DNA of 39,506 nt from Crocinitomix sp. (GTDB taxonomy: Bacteria > Bacteroidota > Bacteroidia > Flavobacteriales_D > Crocinitomicaceae). Below, one piece after another: positions 32,801 through 39,506 of this stretch. Within the stretch, counting starts at the first letter, position 1, and each line of letters opens with the position of its first letter. A program made the position numbers and the translations under genes. The notes under the pieces are model-generated. The model worked only from the letters and a program-made list of their open reading frames with translations, had not been told where the DNA came from and did no database searches. Where the stretch lies: the NCBI GenBank assembly GCA_013138735.1, contig WTCE01000042.1:1-39506 (forward strand). Direction: 5' to 3'.

Positions 32801-33406
32801 ATGAATAATAAAACCTTAACCAGACTTTTGGCACTAGTCTTATGTCTTGGCTCTTTTACTATCGCTTGTAAAAAAGGAGAAAATGATCCTGCGTTATCGC
32901 TTAAAACACGCAATAATCGCTTAAAAGGTGCTTGGGAACTTGTTAAATTAGACGAGCAGCGCGAAAAATCTGGAGAAGGTCTTAGTCTTGGAGAAGCCTA
33001 TACTTACGAATATTCATCAAGCCGCACAATTGAAGATGGAGTAGAGAATTATAAGCGAACGTCTGTAAGTCTTTTTGAGGGAGATGAACCAAGTCCATTG
33101 GATTGCACATATGTTCGAAATATATATCAAGAACGTGATTTTCAAAAAAATGGAATCTTTACACAGTTTTCTATCATTGAAAATGATACGAATACAAGTT
33201 ATATTGAATGGTATTGGTTGGATCAAGAAAAGAAAAAGTCGGGACTTTTGCTTAACGGAACGCTGTTTCAAGTAGATCGTCTAGCAAAAGATGAATTGAT
33301 ATTAAAGCGGGATGTTGTAGAGTATGTGGAAGCGGATACTTCCCCTGGTTTTTCCTACGTTAGTAGCGATATTTATAGCTATACGGCTCTTTATAAAAAG
33401 AAGTAA
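32801..33406 (+). CDS. Lipocalin-like lipoprotein (CKKG-DP family), copy 2
   Basis: This 201-residue protein has a signal peptide and lipobox TIACKKG (Cys23). Right after it is ENDPALSLKTRNNRLKGAWE, the same signature as in the lipoprotein at 18405 (CKKG(D/E)xDPxxSLxxRxxRxxGxW). The rest is a beta-rich barrel-like domain, with strands such as YTYEYSSSRTIEDG, GIFTQFSIIENDTNTSYIEW, SGLLLNGTLFQVDRLAKDEL, and the terminal SYTALYKKK. A lipocalin-like ligand-binding fold is plausible but not proven. It ends before a bidirectional hairpin shared with the downstream minus-strand peptide gene. Confidence 0.8.
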   Translation: MNNKTLTRLLALVLCLGSFTIACKKGENDPALSLKTRNNRLKGAWELVKLDEQREKSGEGLSLGEAYTYEYSSSRTIEDGVENYKRTSVSLFEGDEPSPLDCTYVRNIYQERDFQKNGIFTQFSIIENDTNTSYIEWYWLDQEKKKSGLLLNGTLFQVDRLAKDELILKRDVVEYVEADTSPGFSYVSSDIYSYTALYKKK

Positions 33407-33451
33407 CTCGCGGAATTGAAGTGCCTCTATCACTTCGAAATAATGAATTAA

Positions 33452-33494
33452 AAAAAGAGCTTTTCCATTATGAAAAAGCCCTTTTTAATTTTTT
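33452..33494 (+). terminator. Convergent terminator between lipoprotein and peptide genes
   Basis: AAAAAG-A-GCTTTT (33452-33464) pairs with AAAAGC-C-CTTTTT (33474-33486) with one internal mismatch, followed by T-rich sequence on the plus strand. The A-run on the other side lets it work on the minus strand too, so it can end both the lipoprotein transcript and that of the small peptide gene at 33499. Confidence 0.6.
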
Positions 33495-33498
33495 AGTA

Positions 33499-33618
33499 CT
33501 ATCTGCGCCATTTAAATAAATCATCAGTAGCGGTACCACCTTTTATTTTATTAGCATTTTTAAGTGTTAAGACCTTATCGCCTTTTTTTATAATAGCAAT
33601 GCTTTTTACTTTTTTCAT
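33499..33618 (-). CDS. Small peptide with double-Gly-like leader and TATDDL C-terminus, copy 1
   Basis: This 39-codon gene encodes a peptide starting MKKVKSIAIIKKGDKVLTLK, then NANKIKGG, then TATDDLFKWRR at the C terminus. The basic leader ending in KIKGG resembles double-glycine leaders of peptides that are cut and exported, and of Bacteroidota ribosomally made natural-product precursors. It is too short for most gene finders. Support comes from a second, independent copy at 33705 with the same first eight residues, the same C-terminal motif, and conserved upstream DNA. No peptidase-exporter or modification enzyme was seen beside it. The CotH kinase-like gene lies upstream in the same direction. 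Confidence 0.6.
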   Translation of the reverse strand: MKKVKSIAIIKKGDKVLTLKNANKIKGGTATDDLFKWRR

Positions 33619-33704
33619 AATTTAAATTTTATTTGAAGAAATTTAAGATTGGAACGATAATTCGCCCAATAAATTTGGTGTTAATCGTGTGTTTTGACTT
33701 ATCT

Positions 33705-33875
33705 CTATTCCCATAAATCATCAGTAGCTGTATAGCCAAGTAGTATTTTTTTTGCTCTGTAAAGCTCTTTCGTGACTTCTGGATTTGAGCCTCTTCCTTT
33801 TACTTTATCAGTACTTGTCAGAATTAATGATTGATTAATATTTTTTATTAATGCAATGCTTTTTACTTTTTTCAT
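33705..33875 (-). CDS. Small peptide with TATDDLW C-terminus, copy 2
   Basis: This 56-residue peptide starts MKKVKSIALIKNINQSLILT and continues STDKVKGRGSNPEV. It ends TKELYRAKKILLGYTATDD and LWE. Compared with copy 1, the leader (MKKVKSIA, then x-I-K) and the TATDDL end are conserved, but the GG is replaced by KGRG and an extra segment of about 18 residues separates the two. Upstream of both starts, the plus-strand read CATAATTTAAA(T/C)TTTA, then AAATTTAAGAT and GGAA, is conserved, so the flanking DNA has been duplicated too. The likely promoter is around TATCTTAA, about 40 bp upstream. Confidence 0.55.
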   Translation of the reverse strand: MKKVKSIALIKNINQSLILTSTDKVKGRGSNPEVTKELYRAKKILLGYTATDDLWE

Positions 33876-34044
33876 AATTTAAACTTTAGTGGATTAAATT
33901 TAAGATAGGAATAATAATTCTATTTAAGAGCTATTTGACATTTATATTAGGTCCTGAGTGTTCGTAACCCAAGACTGTAAACTATTGTTATGTAAGGTTT
34001 TATAAGTTTTTGAATGGCAGGTTTATCAATCAATTTTCTAGCCG

Positions 34045-34140
34045 CTACCTCCATAAATCATCTGTTCCAGTATAGCCATCTAATATCTGGGTCAAATTTT
34101 TAACTTGATTTTTAAATGAATTTTGAGAAATTTTTTGAGT
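34045..34140 (-). pseudogene. Decayed third copy of the TDDL peptide
   Basis: On the minus strand the frame ending at 34045 reads TQKISQNSFKNQVKNLTQIL followed by DGYTGTDDLWR and a stop. The tail matches IL(L/D)GYT(A/G)TDDLW of the copy at 33705. The frame stays open upstream to about 34209, where an in-frame TAA occurs, but no ATG and no MKKVKSIA leader is present. It therefore looks like a truncated remnant, unless it starts at an unusual TTG codon. Confidence 0.5.
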
Positions 34141-34237
34141 GGGAAGAAATACTTGAGTATGAATCTCGCTCAGGTCATGATAAATAGAGCTATACCGCGC
34201 GTTTTGAAAAGATTAACTAAACAACGTGCACGTCTGC

Positions 34238-35968
34238 TTATTCTACTGTAAATCGGTAGTACAAATCTTCGTAGATATCAATTGCTGACACGGCAGGCCT
34301 ATTCAAGTACCTATCAGGGTCATCATAATAGCCCTCATTTCCATATATATGCAAAAAGTATATTCCCTTTTTGTAAGAAGCGAATGAAATGCTTAAGGGG
34401 TCATAATCCAAAATTCCTTCTTTATCAAATTTACCTTCTGTATCATATATTTCATAAGAATAATAGCCAGGAAATTCGTTTTTAGGATCATTGGGAGGGT
34501 AGTGTAGGTTCAAATTGTTTTCTTGCAAAGGATAAATATTACCTTCAGACTTTCTCAAAAGTGCATGTATTGGTTCGTTAGCTTTTGGTAAGCGATTAAT
34601 GTGTGAATGAACCCATTTTAAACGCTTATTAAAAAAAGAGAGTAATGCGCTAACTTCTTTATCCAACGTTTCGTGCGTCTTAAGGTTGGATGGAAGTTCG
34701 ATCGTTCCATTATTCCAAAGTACAGAATCTTGCTTATAATATGGACGCACTATTGACGTTAAAGAATCTGCGATTGATTCAATACTTTTACTTGGTTGAT
34801 AGAATAAGACACCTAATGCTTGCAGTCGATCTGCACAGGCTTTCTTATATGCGTTCGAATTGGATAATGAATTCCACCAATAGAGAACATCATGTTGGGG
34901 CGTTTGAGATTGATAGATATAAGACCATCCTGTATCTGTTTGAAAAAAGGGTTTCTTTGTATTTGCAAAAGCCAAATCATAATCCCATTGCGGGCCAATG
35001 GATAATTGCGTCTCATTAGTTGGTTTTCTTGATTGGATCATCAAATAAAGATTAGCAATATAGGCATCTGGATTTTTGGTCAATTCAGAGATTAAAAAAT
35101 AATCGATAAAACTCTGCAAATCAATTCCACAATCTTGGCAAGATTTAATCAAATTACTTTGCGCGTGAATTTTTGCAAGGCATTGACTTAAATCAGTCAA
35201 TTTGCCAGACAATATGGAAAAGTCTGATTTATTAGCTTTTTTTAGTTTCGGATAAATAGATTTAAAAGAGATCATTGTTCCTGACAAATACGAATGGCTG
35301 GTAGATTGGTAGAGAAAAAAGGCTTTTTTACTATCCCAATAGCGCCCCATTTTGAATAAATAGTTGGAATTAACTAAACTATCTTGTTTAATGTTTACAC
35401 GATCTTCAGCCACCTTGACTTTTTCGCATATCAAATACAGACCTTGAAATTCGTCATTAATATATAAATTGAGATAGCGATAGTCAGGTGACCAATAACC
35501 CATTTTTTTCCAGCATTCAAAAATAAGCGCATTTCTAATGTAGGAACCGTCAAATGCCATGCTATTAAGAACAAAATCATCACCGGGTTTCATTCCAAAA
35601 ATTGCCGTTTTAATTGCTTCACCTGCTTGATCTCGTATTTCAAAATCGAAGTTCTTTTTAGGGTGGCGTCTGCTTGATTGACCATGGTATTCAATACCGG
35701 CATTAAATTGATTTAAAAATTCACCGTTTTCGAAAGTTTGAAACTGAACTGTTCCTTTTTTCTTCGAAAACGGACCATATTGGCCATATTGTTCATTGTC
35801 AGCATTAAATGGATTGAAAAATTCACCATTTTCAAAAAGTTGAACCTGATTCTTCCCTTTTTTATTGATAAAAGTGGAATATTTACCCGTTACTATGATC
35901 CGCATCTCAAGCTGTGCATAAAGAGTAGGCTGCAAACACAATAATAAGGTAATCACAAGGAGCTTCAT
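34238..35968 (-). CDS. CotH kinase family protein, secreted
   Basis: This 576-residue protein has a signal peptide (about 1-18, ending TLYAQ). CotH-family signatures are IEYHGQSSRRHPKKNFDFEI (about 92-111), LNSMAFDGSYIRNALIFECW, LNLYINDEFQGLYLICEKVK, EDRVNIK and GPQWDYDLAFAN. CotH proteins are protein kinase-like enzymes first known from spore coats and widespread as secreted proteins in other bacteria. Residues 36-97 contain a tandem duplication of about 28 residues (FENGEFFNPFNA and FENGEFLNQFNA, offset 34), which is not typical. The C-terminal part (about 470-576) adds a beta-rich domain (IYDTEGKFDKEG, GIYFLHIYGNEGYYDD). No T9SS sorting domain is recognised. Downstream in the same direction lie the three small TDDL peptides, an association worth noting. 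Confidence 0.85.
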   Translation of the reverse strand: MKLLVITLLLCLQPTLYAQLEMRIIVTGKYSTFINKKGKNQVQLFENGEFFNPFNADNEQYGQYGPFSKKKGTVQFQTFENGEFLNQFNAGIEYHGQSSRRHPKKNFDFEIRDQAGEAIKTAIFGMKPGDDFVLNSMAFDGSYIRNALIFECWKKMGYWSPDYRYLNLYINDEFQGLYLICEKVKVAEDRVNIKQDSLVNSNYLFKMGRYWDSKKAFFLYQSTSHSYLSGTMISFKSIYPKLKKANKSDFSILSGKLTDLSQCLAKIHAQSNLIKSCQDCGIDLQSFIDYFLISELTKNPDAYIANLYLMIQSRKPTNETQLSIGPQWDYDLAFANTKKPFFQTDTGWSYIYQSQTPQHDVLYWWNSLSNSNAYKKACADRLQALGVLFYQPSKSIESIADSLTSIVRPYYKQDSVLWNNGTIELPSNLKTHETLDKEVSALLSFFNKRLKWVHSHINRLPKANEPIHALLRKSEGNIYPLQENNLNLHYPPNDPKNEFPGYYSYEIYDTEGKFDKEGILDYDPLSISFASYKKGIYFLHIYGNEGYYDDPDRYLNRPAVSAIDIYEDLYYRFTVE

Positions 35969-36114
35969 TCAATTTTTTTTATTCTTGTTGTATTTCCGAC
36001 CAGACACTATTTATAAAGATAAGCTAAAAAATGAAATTTAATTTTGTTCCATATCCGATCAAACATTAATTAATTTTTTACCTTACACGACCTAACGAAC
36101 CTAATCTTTAAGCT

Positions 36115-36882
36115 ATGAAAATTTACAATGCAATCATTATTGTCTCACTATTTGTACTCTCATCATGTGGTACCGTAAAAGAAGTCGTTACAACAACCGA
36201 AGACGTTATCAATCAATCTAAGGAGCAAGTTTATCAGTCTGCCATTGAAAATGCCATGTCGCCAGCGCCGGATAAAGTCTACAATAATCTAATCGCCATT
36301 AATCCACAAAATGAAAACTTAACGTGGCAAACAATTGACGGCGAAGAATATGTTTTGATGGTCAGTTGGAAAGGAAATGCCTCTTACTATGAACCTTATG
36401 TTGACTCCAGTGTTTATAATACAGGACCATACGAAATATGGGTAAGCGCTTCACCCGAATTATTGACTGTTTTTAGTCAAGATGAAGTATTGGACACAAA
36501 CTTACGAATAAAGCAAATGCTTGGATTACCACCAAGTTCAACCTATAATTATTTTGTCGAGTTTTGGGTGAAACCGGCTGATTTGTTCCGACCATGTGCG
36601 GATAATGAAATAACAGATCAAAAATGTGATTTATGTTTCCCAACTCCTACCGATTCAACCTATATAAATTGGATCAATAGTAACAGGGTTAGCCGTTACT
36701 ATGATTGTGAGCTATCTAATAAATATCCTTGGACACAATTGGGATACACTTATGATTGGAATGTTAAAAACTTGGATCATGTAGGTTTAAGTGAATTTGT
36801 GATTAAGCCAAATGCGAATATTATTGTTGAGGCCGTTTATCCTACGGCGGCTTATTTGCAAAAGTCCAGCGTCAAAGACTAA
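36115..36882 (+). CDS. Lipoprotein of unknown function
   Basis: This 255-residue protein has a lipobox LSSCGT (Cys19), followed by a short helix (KEVVTTTEDVINQSKEQVYQ). A conserved-looking globular part follows: NENLTWQTIDGEEYVLMVSW, YNTGPYEIWVSASPELL, QMLGLPPSSTYNYFVEFWVK, FRPCADNEITDQKCDLCFPT, PWTQLGYTYDWN, GLSEFVIKPNANIIVEAVYP. The pattern is a full-length, well-conserved-type domain with four nearby cysteines, but no enzyme motif was recognised. The gene is followed after 53 bp by the symporter gene on the same strand. Confidence 0.72.
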   Translation: MKIYNAIIIVSLFVLSSCGTVKEVVTTTEDVINQSKEQVYQSAIENAMSPAPDKVYNNLIAINPQNENLTWQTIDGEEYVLMVSWKGNASYYEPYVDSSVYNTGPYEIWVSASPELLTVFSQDEVLDTNLRIKQMLGLPPSSTYNYFVEFWVKPADLFRPCADNEITDQKCDLCFPTPTDSTYINWINSNRVSRYYDCELSNKYPWTQLGYTYDWNVKNLDHVGLSEFVIKPNANIIVEAVYPTAAYLQKSSVKD

Positions 36883-36890
36883 TATTTTTG
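36883..36890 (+). promoter_or_regulatory. Possible -7 box before the symporter gene
   Basis: TATTTTTG matches TAnnTTTG and lies 45 bp before the ATG at 36936, between the lipoprotein stop and the symporter. The nearest upstream TTTG is too far for the usual spacing, so this remains a candidate. Confidence 0.3.
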
Positions 36891-36935
36891 TTAATTTCAT
36901 GTCTTTAGAAATCTACGCATAACGACATCACATTT

Positions 36936-38531
36936 ATGGCTTCAAATTTAGAGCAAAAACAAAAGAAAAAATTCCCATTGCACCTCAAAATTCTGATTGG
37001 AATGATTGCTGGTGTAATTTTCGGAATTGTGATGATTGGAATTGGTGAACCTAGTGGAGTAGAAATTGCGGAGGCCGAAAAAAACAAAGCGGCCCTAGAT
37101 GTTACATTTGAAGAATTATTAGTCAGTCAGGCTGAATTAGCGGAATTGAATACTGTGCTTTCAACTACAAAAGCCCCAATTGAAAAGTTTCAGGAGAGGG
37201 AAGAACTTCAGAAACAAATTGAGGTCTTGAGCAATCGGATTTCTGACCTACAAATGGTGTCGCGCGCAGGCATGTCTAAAGGGAAACAATTTGTAGTTGA
37301 TTGGATAAAACCTTGGGGTAAAATCTTCGTGAATTTGCTAAAACTTATTGCTATTCCATTAATCGTTGCTTCCTTATTAAAAGGAATTTCAGATTTAAAA
37401 GATATTTCGAAATTTAGAAAAATAGGAGGGCGTTCAATCCTTATTTATGTTGGTACAACCATTGTAGCAATTTGCATTGGCCTATTAGCCGTCAATATAG
37501 CGCAACCGGGTAATGGTATTTCAGATGAAACGATCAAAACCATGACAGATACCTATGCAGGAAATTCTGGGATCACATCAAAACTGGCAACCGCCGATTC
37601 GCAAATTAATAGCGGCCCGCTTGATTTTGTTGTAGATATGGTACCGTCAAATTTATTTGGTGCATTAAGCGACAATGGTAGTATGCTTCAAGTGATATTT
37701 TTCATCATCTTTTTTGGAATTGCCATGTTGCTTATTCCAGAAGATAAATCAAAGCCAATTAAAGACTTTTTTGATGGGCTGAATGATATTGTTTTAAAAA
37801 TGGTTGATTTGATCATGCTCGCCGCACCTTATGCCGTGTTTGCATTATTGGCAACTGTAGTTGTTTCTTCAGAAAGTCCAGAAGTGTTATATGCATTAAT
37901 ATGGTATGCCTTAACAGTCGTATTTGGACTATTGGTGATGATCGGCTTTTACTTATTGCTTGTTGGTTTAGTAGTTAAAAAGAATCCATTATGGTTTTTA
38001 AAACAGTTGGCACCTGCTCAACTTTTAGCATTTACAACAAGTAGTAGTGCTGCAACATTGCCGGTAACAATGGAAAGGGTGGAGGAGCACTTAGGCGTTG
38101 AGAAAGAGGTCTCATCATTTGTATTGCCAGTTGGTGCAACAATTAATATGGATGGCACAAGTTTATATCAAGCCGTTGCAGCCGTATTTATTGCACAAGC
38201 TTTAGGTGTTGATTTGACTTTAATGGATCAAATGACCATAATTATAACTGCTTTAATGGCTTCTATTGGATCAGCGGCTGTGCCTGGCGCAGGAATGGTC
38301 ATGTTAGTAATTGTATTGCAAGCTGTAGGTAAATTTACACCCGAACAAATTGCAATTGGTCTAACACTCATCTTCGCAGTTGATCGTCCATTAGATATGT
38401 TACGAACTACGGTTAATGTTACTGGTGATGCCACCGTTTCAATGATTGTTGCTAAATCACTAGGCAAGCTCAAAGATCCGCAGCCAAAGGAATGGGATGA
38501 TAATATAGAGAATTTGCATAAGGGAGGTTGA
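36936..38531 (+). CDS. Dicarboxylate/amino acid:cation symporter (DAACS family) with coiled-coil insertion
   Basis: This 531-residue inner-membrane transporter has the conserved signatures of the glutamate/dicarboxylate symporters: the serine-rich TTSSSAATLPVTMERVEEHL (re-entrant loop 1), GATINMDGTSLYQAVAAVF (NMDGT), and DRPLDMLRTTVNVTGDA with the substrate-binding Asp and Arg region. It imports C4-dicarboxylates or acidic amino acids with Na+ or H+. It is longer than usual because about 75 residues (43-118) lie between transmembrane helices 1 and 2. This part contains an acidic coiled-coil-like segment (EAEKNKAALDVTFEELLVSQ, LQKQIEVLSNRISDLQ), presumably periplasmic. No accompanying regulator or binding protein is adjacent. 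Confidence 0.93.
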   Translation: MASNLEQKQKKKFPLHLKILIGMIAGVIFGIVMIGIGEPSGVEIAEAEKNKAALDVTFEELLVSQAELAELNTVLSTTKAPIEKFQEREELQKQIEVLSNRISDLQMVSRAGMSKGKQFVVDWIKPWGKIFVNLLKLIAIPLIVASLLKGISDLKDISKFRKIGGRSILIYVGTTIVAICIGLLAVNIAQPGNGISDETIKTMTDTYAGNSGITSKLATADSQINSGPLDFVVDMVPSNLFGALSDNGSMLQVIFFIIFFGIAMLLIPEDKSKPIKDFFDGLNDIVLKMVDLIMLAAPYAVFALLATVVVSSESPEVLYALIWYALTVVFGLLVMIGFYLLLVGLVVKKNPLWFLKQLAPAQLLAFTTSSSAATLPVTMERVEEHLGVEKEVSSFVLPVGATINMDGTSLYQAVAAVFIAQALGVDLTLMDQMTIIITALMASIGSAAVPGAGMVMLVIVLQAVGKFTPEQIAIGLTLIFAVDRPLDMLRTTVNVTGDATVSMIVAKSLGKLKDPQPKEWDDNIENLHKGG

Positions 38532-38551
38532 TCGAATTATCAATTCAAAAG

Positions 38552-38581
38552 GGTAAATAATTTTTCTTTTGCCTATTTACC
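38552..38581. terminator. Possible convergent hairpin between symporter and Nudix genes
   Basis: GGTAAATA (38552-38559) pairs with TATTTACC (38574-38581) around a 14-base T-rich loop and overlaps the stop codon of the minus-strand Nudix gene. It lacks the usual T-run beyond the stem, so it is a weak terminator candidate. Confidence 0.35.
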
Positions 38582-39194
38582 TGGCTAAAATCATTTTAAA
38601 TTCATTCAATATAATTGCTGTGGCACCCCAAACTATTTTTTCTTCTAGTAAAAAAGCAGGAATGTCTTTCATCCAGGCACCATTTTTCATCTGAATCTTT
38701 GTTTGTGTTCTGCTTTCGTCGCTCAATAAGTCGCCAGTTGAGCAATGTAAAACAGATTTAACTTCACGCGGGTCAGGCACCAATGCAGGCATATTGTTTG
38801 TAAATCCAACATAAGGGTGAATGAGAAAATTACTAACTGGAATATACACGTTGGTCATTTGACCTAGAACTTCGACATTACCGGGTGGTATTCCAATTTC
38901 TTCGTGCGTTTCTCGTAATGCCGTTACGCGAGTAGAGCCATCTTCAGGTTCTGTTTTTCCGCCAGGTAAACTAATTTGGCCCGAATGTGTTCCGTTATAA
39001 TCTTGCCGTTCTGTTAAGATAAAGTGAAGTTCATCTTGCTGATGATAGAGTAAAATTAAAACAGCCGAGAGTTTGTAATCAACGGGTTCTTTTAGCGCTT
39101 CAGATGCCGTAAGACGAAACGGAATCATGTCTTTGTGCGCTATCTCCCCAGGTAGGTCAGTTAATTCTTGGCGGATGTCTTTTATTAATTTCAT
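38577..39194 (-). CDS. CoA pyrophosphatase-like Nudix hydrolase
   Basis: This 205-residue protein has the CoA-pyrophosphatase Nudix layout. FILTERQDYNGTHSGQISLP followed by GGKTEPEDGSTRVTALRET and HEEIGIPPG corresponds to the LTxR...HxGxVxxPGG and REtxEEIG signatures of the NudL/PCD1 group. The metal-binding Glu residues of the Nudix box are present. Such enzymes cleave CoA or acyl-CoA to 4'-phosphopantetheine and 3',5'-ADP, limiting oxidised or excess CoA, in the cytoplasm. It is convergent with the symporter gene. Its start at 39194 follows a gap of 312 bp to the window end. Confidence 0.88.
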   Translation of the reverse strand: MKLIKDIRQELTDLPGEIAHKDMIPFRLTASEALKEPVDYKLSAVLILLYHQQDELHFILTERQDYNGTHSGQISLPGGKTEPEDGSTRVTALRETHEEIGIPPGNVEVLGQMTNVYIPVSNFLIHPYVGFTNNMPALVPDPREVKSVLHCSTGDLLSDESRTQTKIQMKNGAWMKDIPAFLLEEKIVWGATAIILNEFKMILAR

Positions 39195-39506
39195 TTTTAT
39201 TGGATGTTGTAAAGCTAATCATTATCAATGCACAATGTTTCAATTATTATAAGGATCTGGCATAAGTGGACGAATAAAGCAAGTACAACTAAATTTCAAA
39301 AATGAAGTCAAGTATTCAAGTTTGCCACAACAAGAACGTCAGTTCGAGTGATTTTAATCAATTGCCTTGCAATTAATTAAAATCGTATCGAGATTCTGTG
39401 TTAATATCCTAATAAAAATATGATTATTTTTAAACTTCTAAAGGAAGATTTATTCTATCCTGCGTAGGGCTCGGATTTTTCTGGGCTCTACTTTTTTCAA
39501 AATCAA
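39195..39506. other. Terminal gap holding a palindromic element, no gene
   Basis: This 312-bp stretch runs to the end of the window and shows no convincing coding frame. It contains the long palindrome at 39339-39401, and AT-rich sequence with a possible upstream region for a gene beyond the window. Confidence 0.5.
39339..39401. repeat. Long imperfect palindrome, REP-like element
   Basis: GATTTTAATCAATTGC (39350-39365) pairs with GCAATTAATTAAAATC (39369-39384) with one mismatch around a 3-base loop. TCGA on each side (39344-39347 and 39388-39391) extends the symmetry with a small bulge. Flanking strings (GTCAGTTCGAG, GTATCGAGATTCTG) are of the kind seen in dispersed intergenic palindromes of Bacteroidota genomes. 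TCTCGATA is shared in reverse complement with the element at 6-73. Confidence 0.6.

Overview
The window looks like a piece of chromosome from a Bacteroidota bacterium, probably of the order Flavobacteriales. The evidence is AT-rich DNA, many short lipoproteins with SC/AC/GC lipoboxes, cargo proteins with both type A and type B sorting domains of the type IX secretion system (T9SS), a PorE-like OmpA protein, Bacteroidota-style promoters (TTTG about 20 bp upstream of TAnnTTTG) and almost no Shine-Dalgarno sites. Genus assignment is not possible from this view. No rRNA, tRNA, CRISPR array or complete insertion sequence was seen.

Layout. 1-8400: envelope and secreted proteins (a large fibronectin-type T9SS type B cargo, a small lipoprotein, a TonB-dependent-receptor-like barrel, a secreted propeller-like protein). 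8490-11560: a tightly coupled operon (Fe-S mini-protein, pirin, alpha/beta hydrolase, metallo-beta-lactamase-fold hydrolase) behind a promoter with several palindromes. 11635-14394: a run of small envelope genes with an HD-domain phosphohydrolase and a small barrel. 14398-14656: a 259-bp element with 24-bp terminal inverted repeats. 14820-18390: PorE-like OmpA protein, PrmC and a secreted protein. 18405-21805 (minus strand): lipocalin-like lipoprotein, a repeat-rich gap with 37 perfect-length 7-bp repeats, a CARDB lipoprotein and a thiolase. 22117-27793: SBBP-repeat T9SS type A cargo and small lipoproteins or secreted proteins, with a second 7-bp repeat array. 27820-29858: a divergent pair, a T4 Rnl2-type RNA ligase and an M50/RseP-like membrane protein that has lost its zinc-binding residues. 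30023-32187: ribosomal protein S1 with a clear promoter, a structured leader and a strong terminator. 32274-33406: two lipoproteins. 33499-35968 (minus strand): a CotH-kinase-family protein followed by two tiny peptide genes and a decayed third copy that share the C-terminal motif T(A/G)TDDL(W/F). 36115-39194: lipoprotein, dicarboxylate/glutamate-type symporter with a coiled-coil insertion, and a Nudix CoA pyrophosphatase-like gene.

The strongest candidates for something undescribed are the CotH plus TDDL-peptide cluster, the pseudo-site-2-protease, the S1 leader RNA with possible loop-loop pairing, and the heptanucleotide repeat arrays. The remaining genes are ordinary housekeeping or cell-surface functions. 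All functional calls come from reading motifs; no database search was run.
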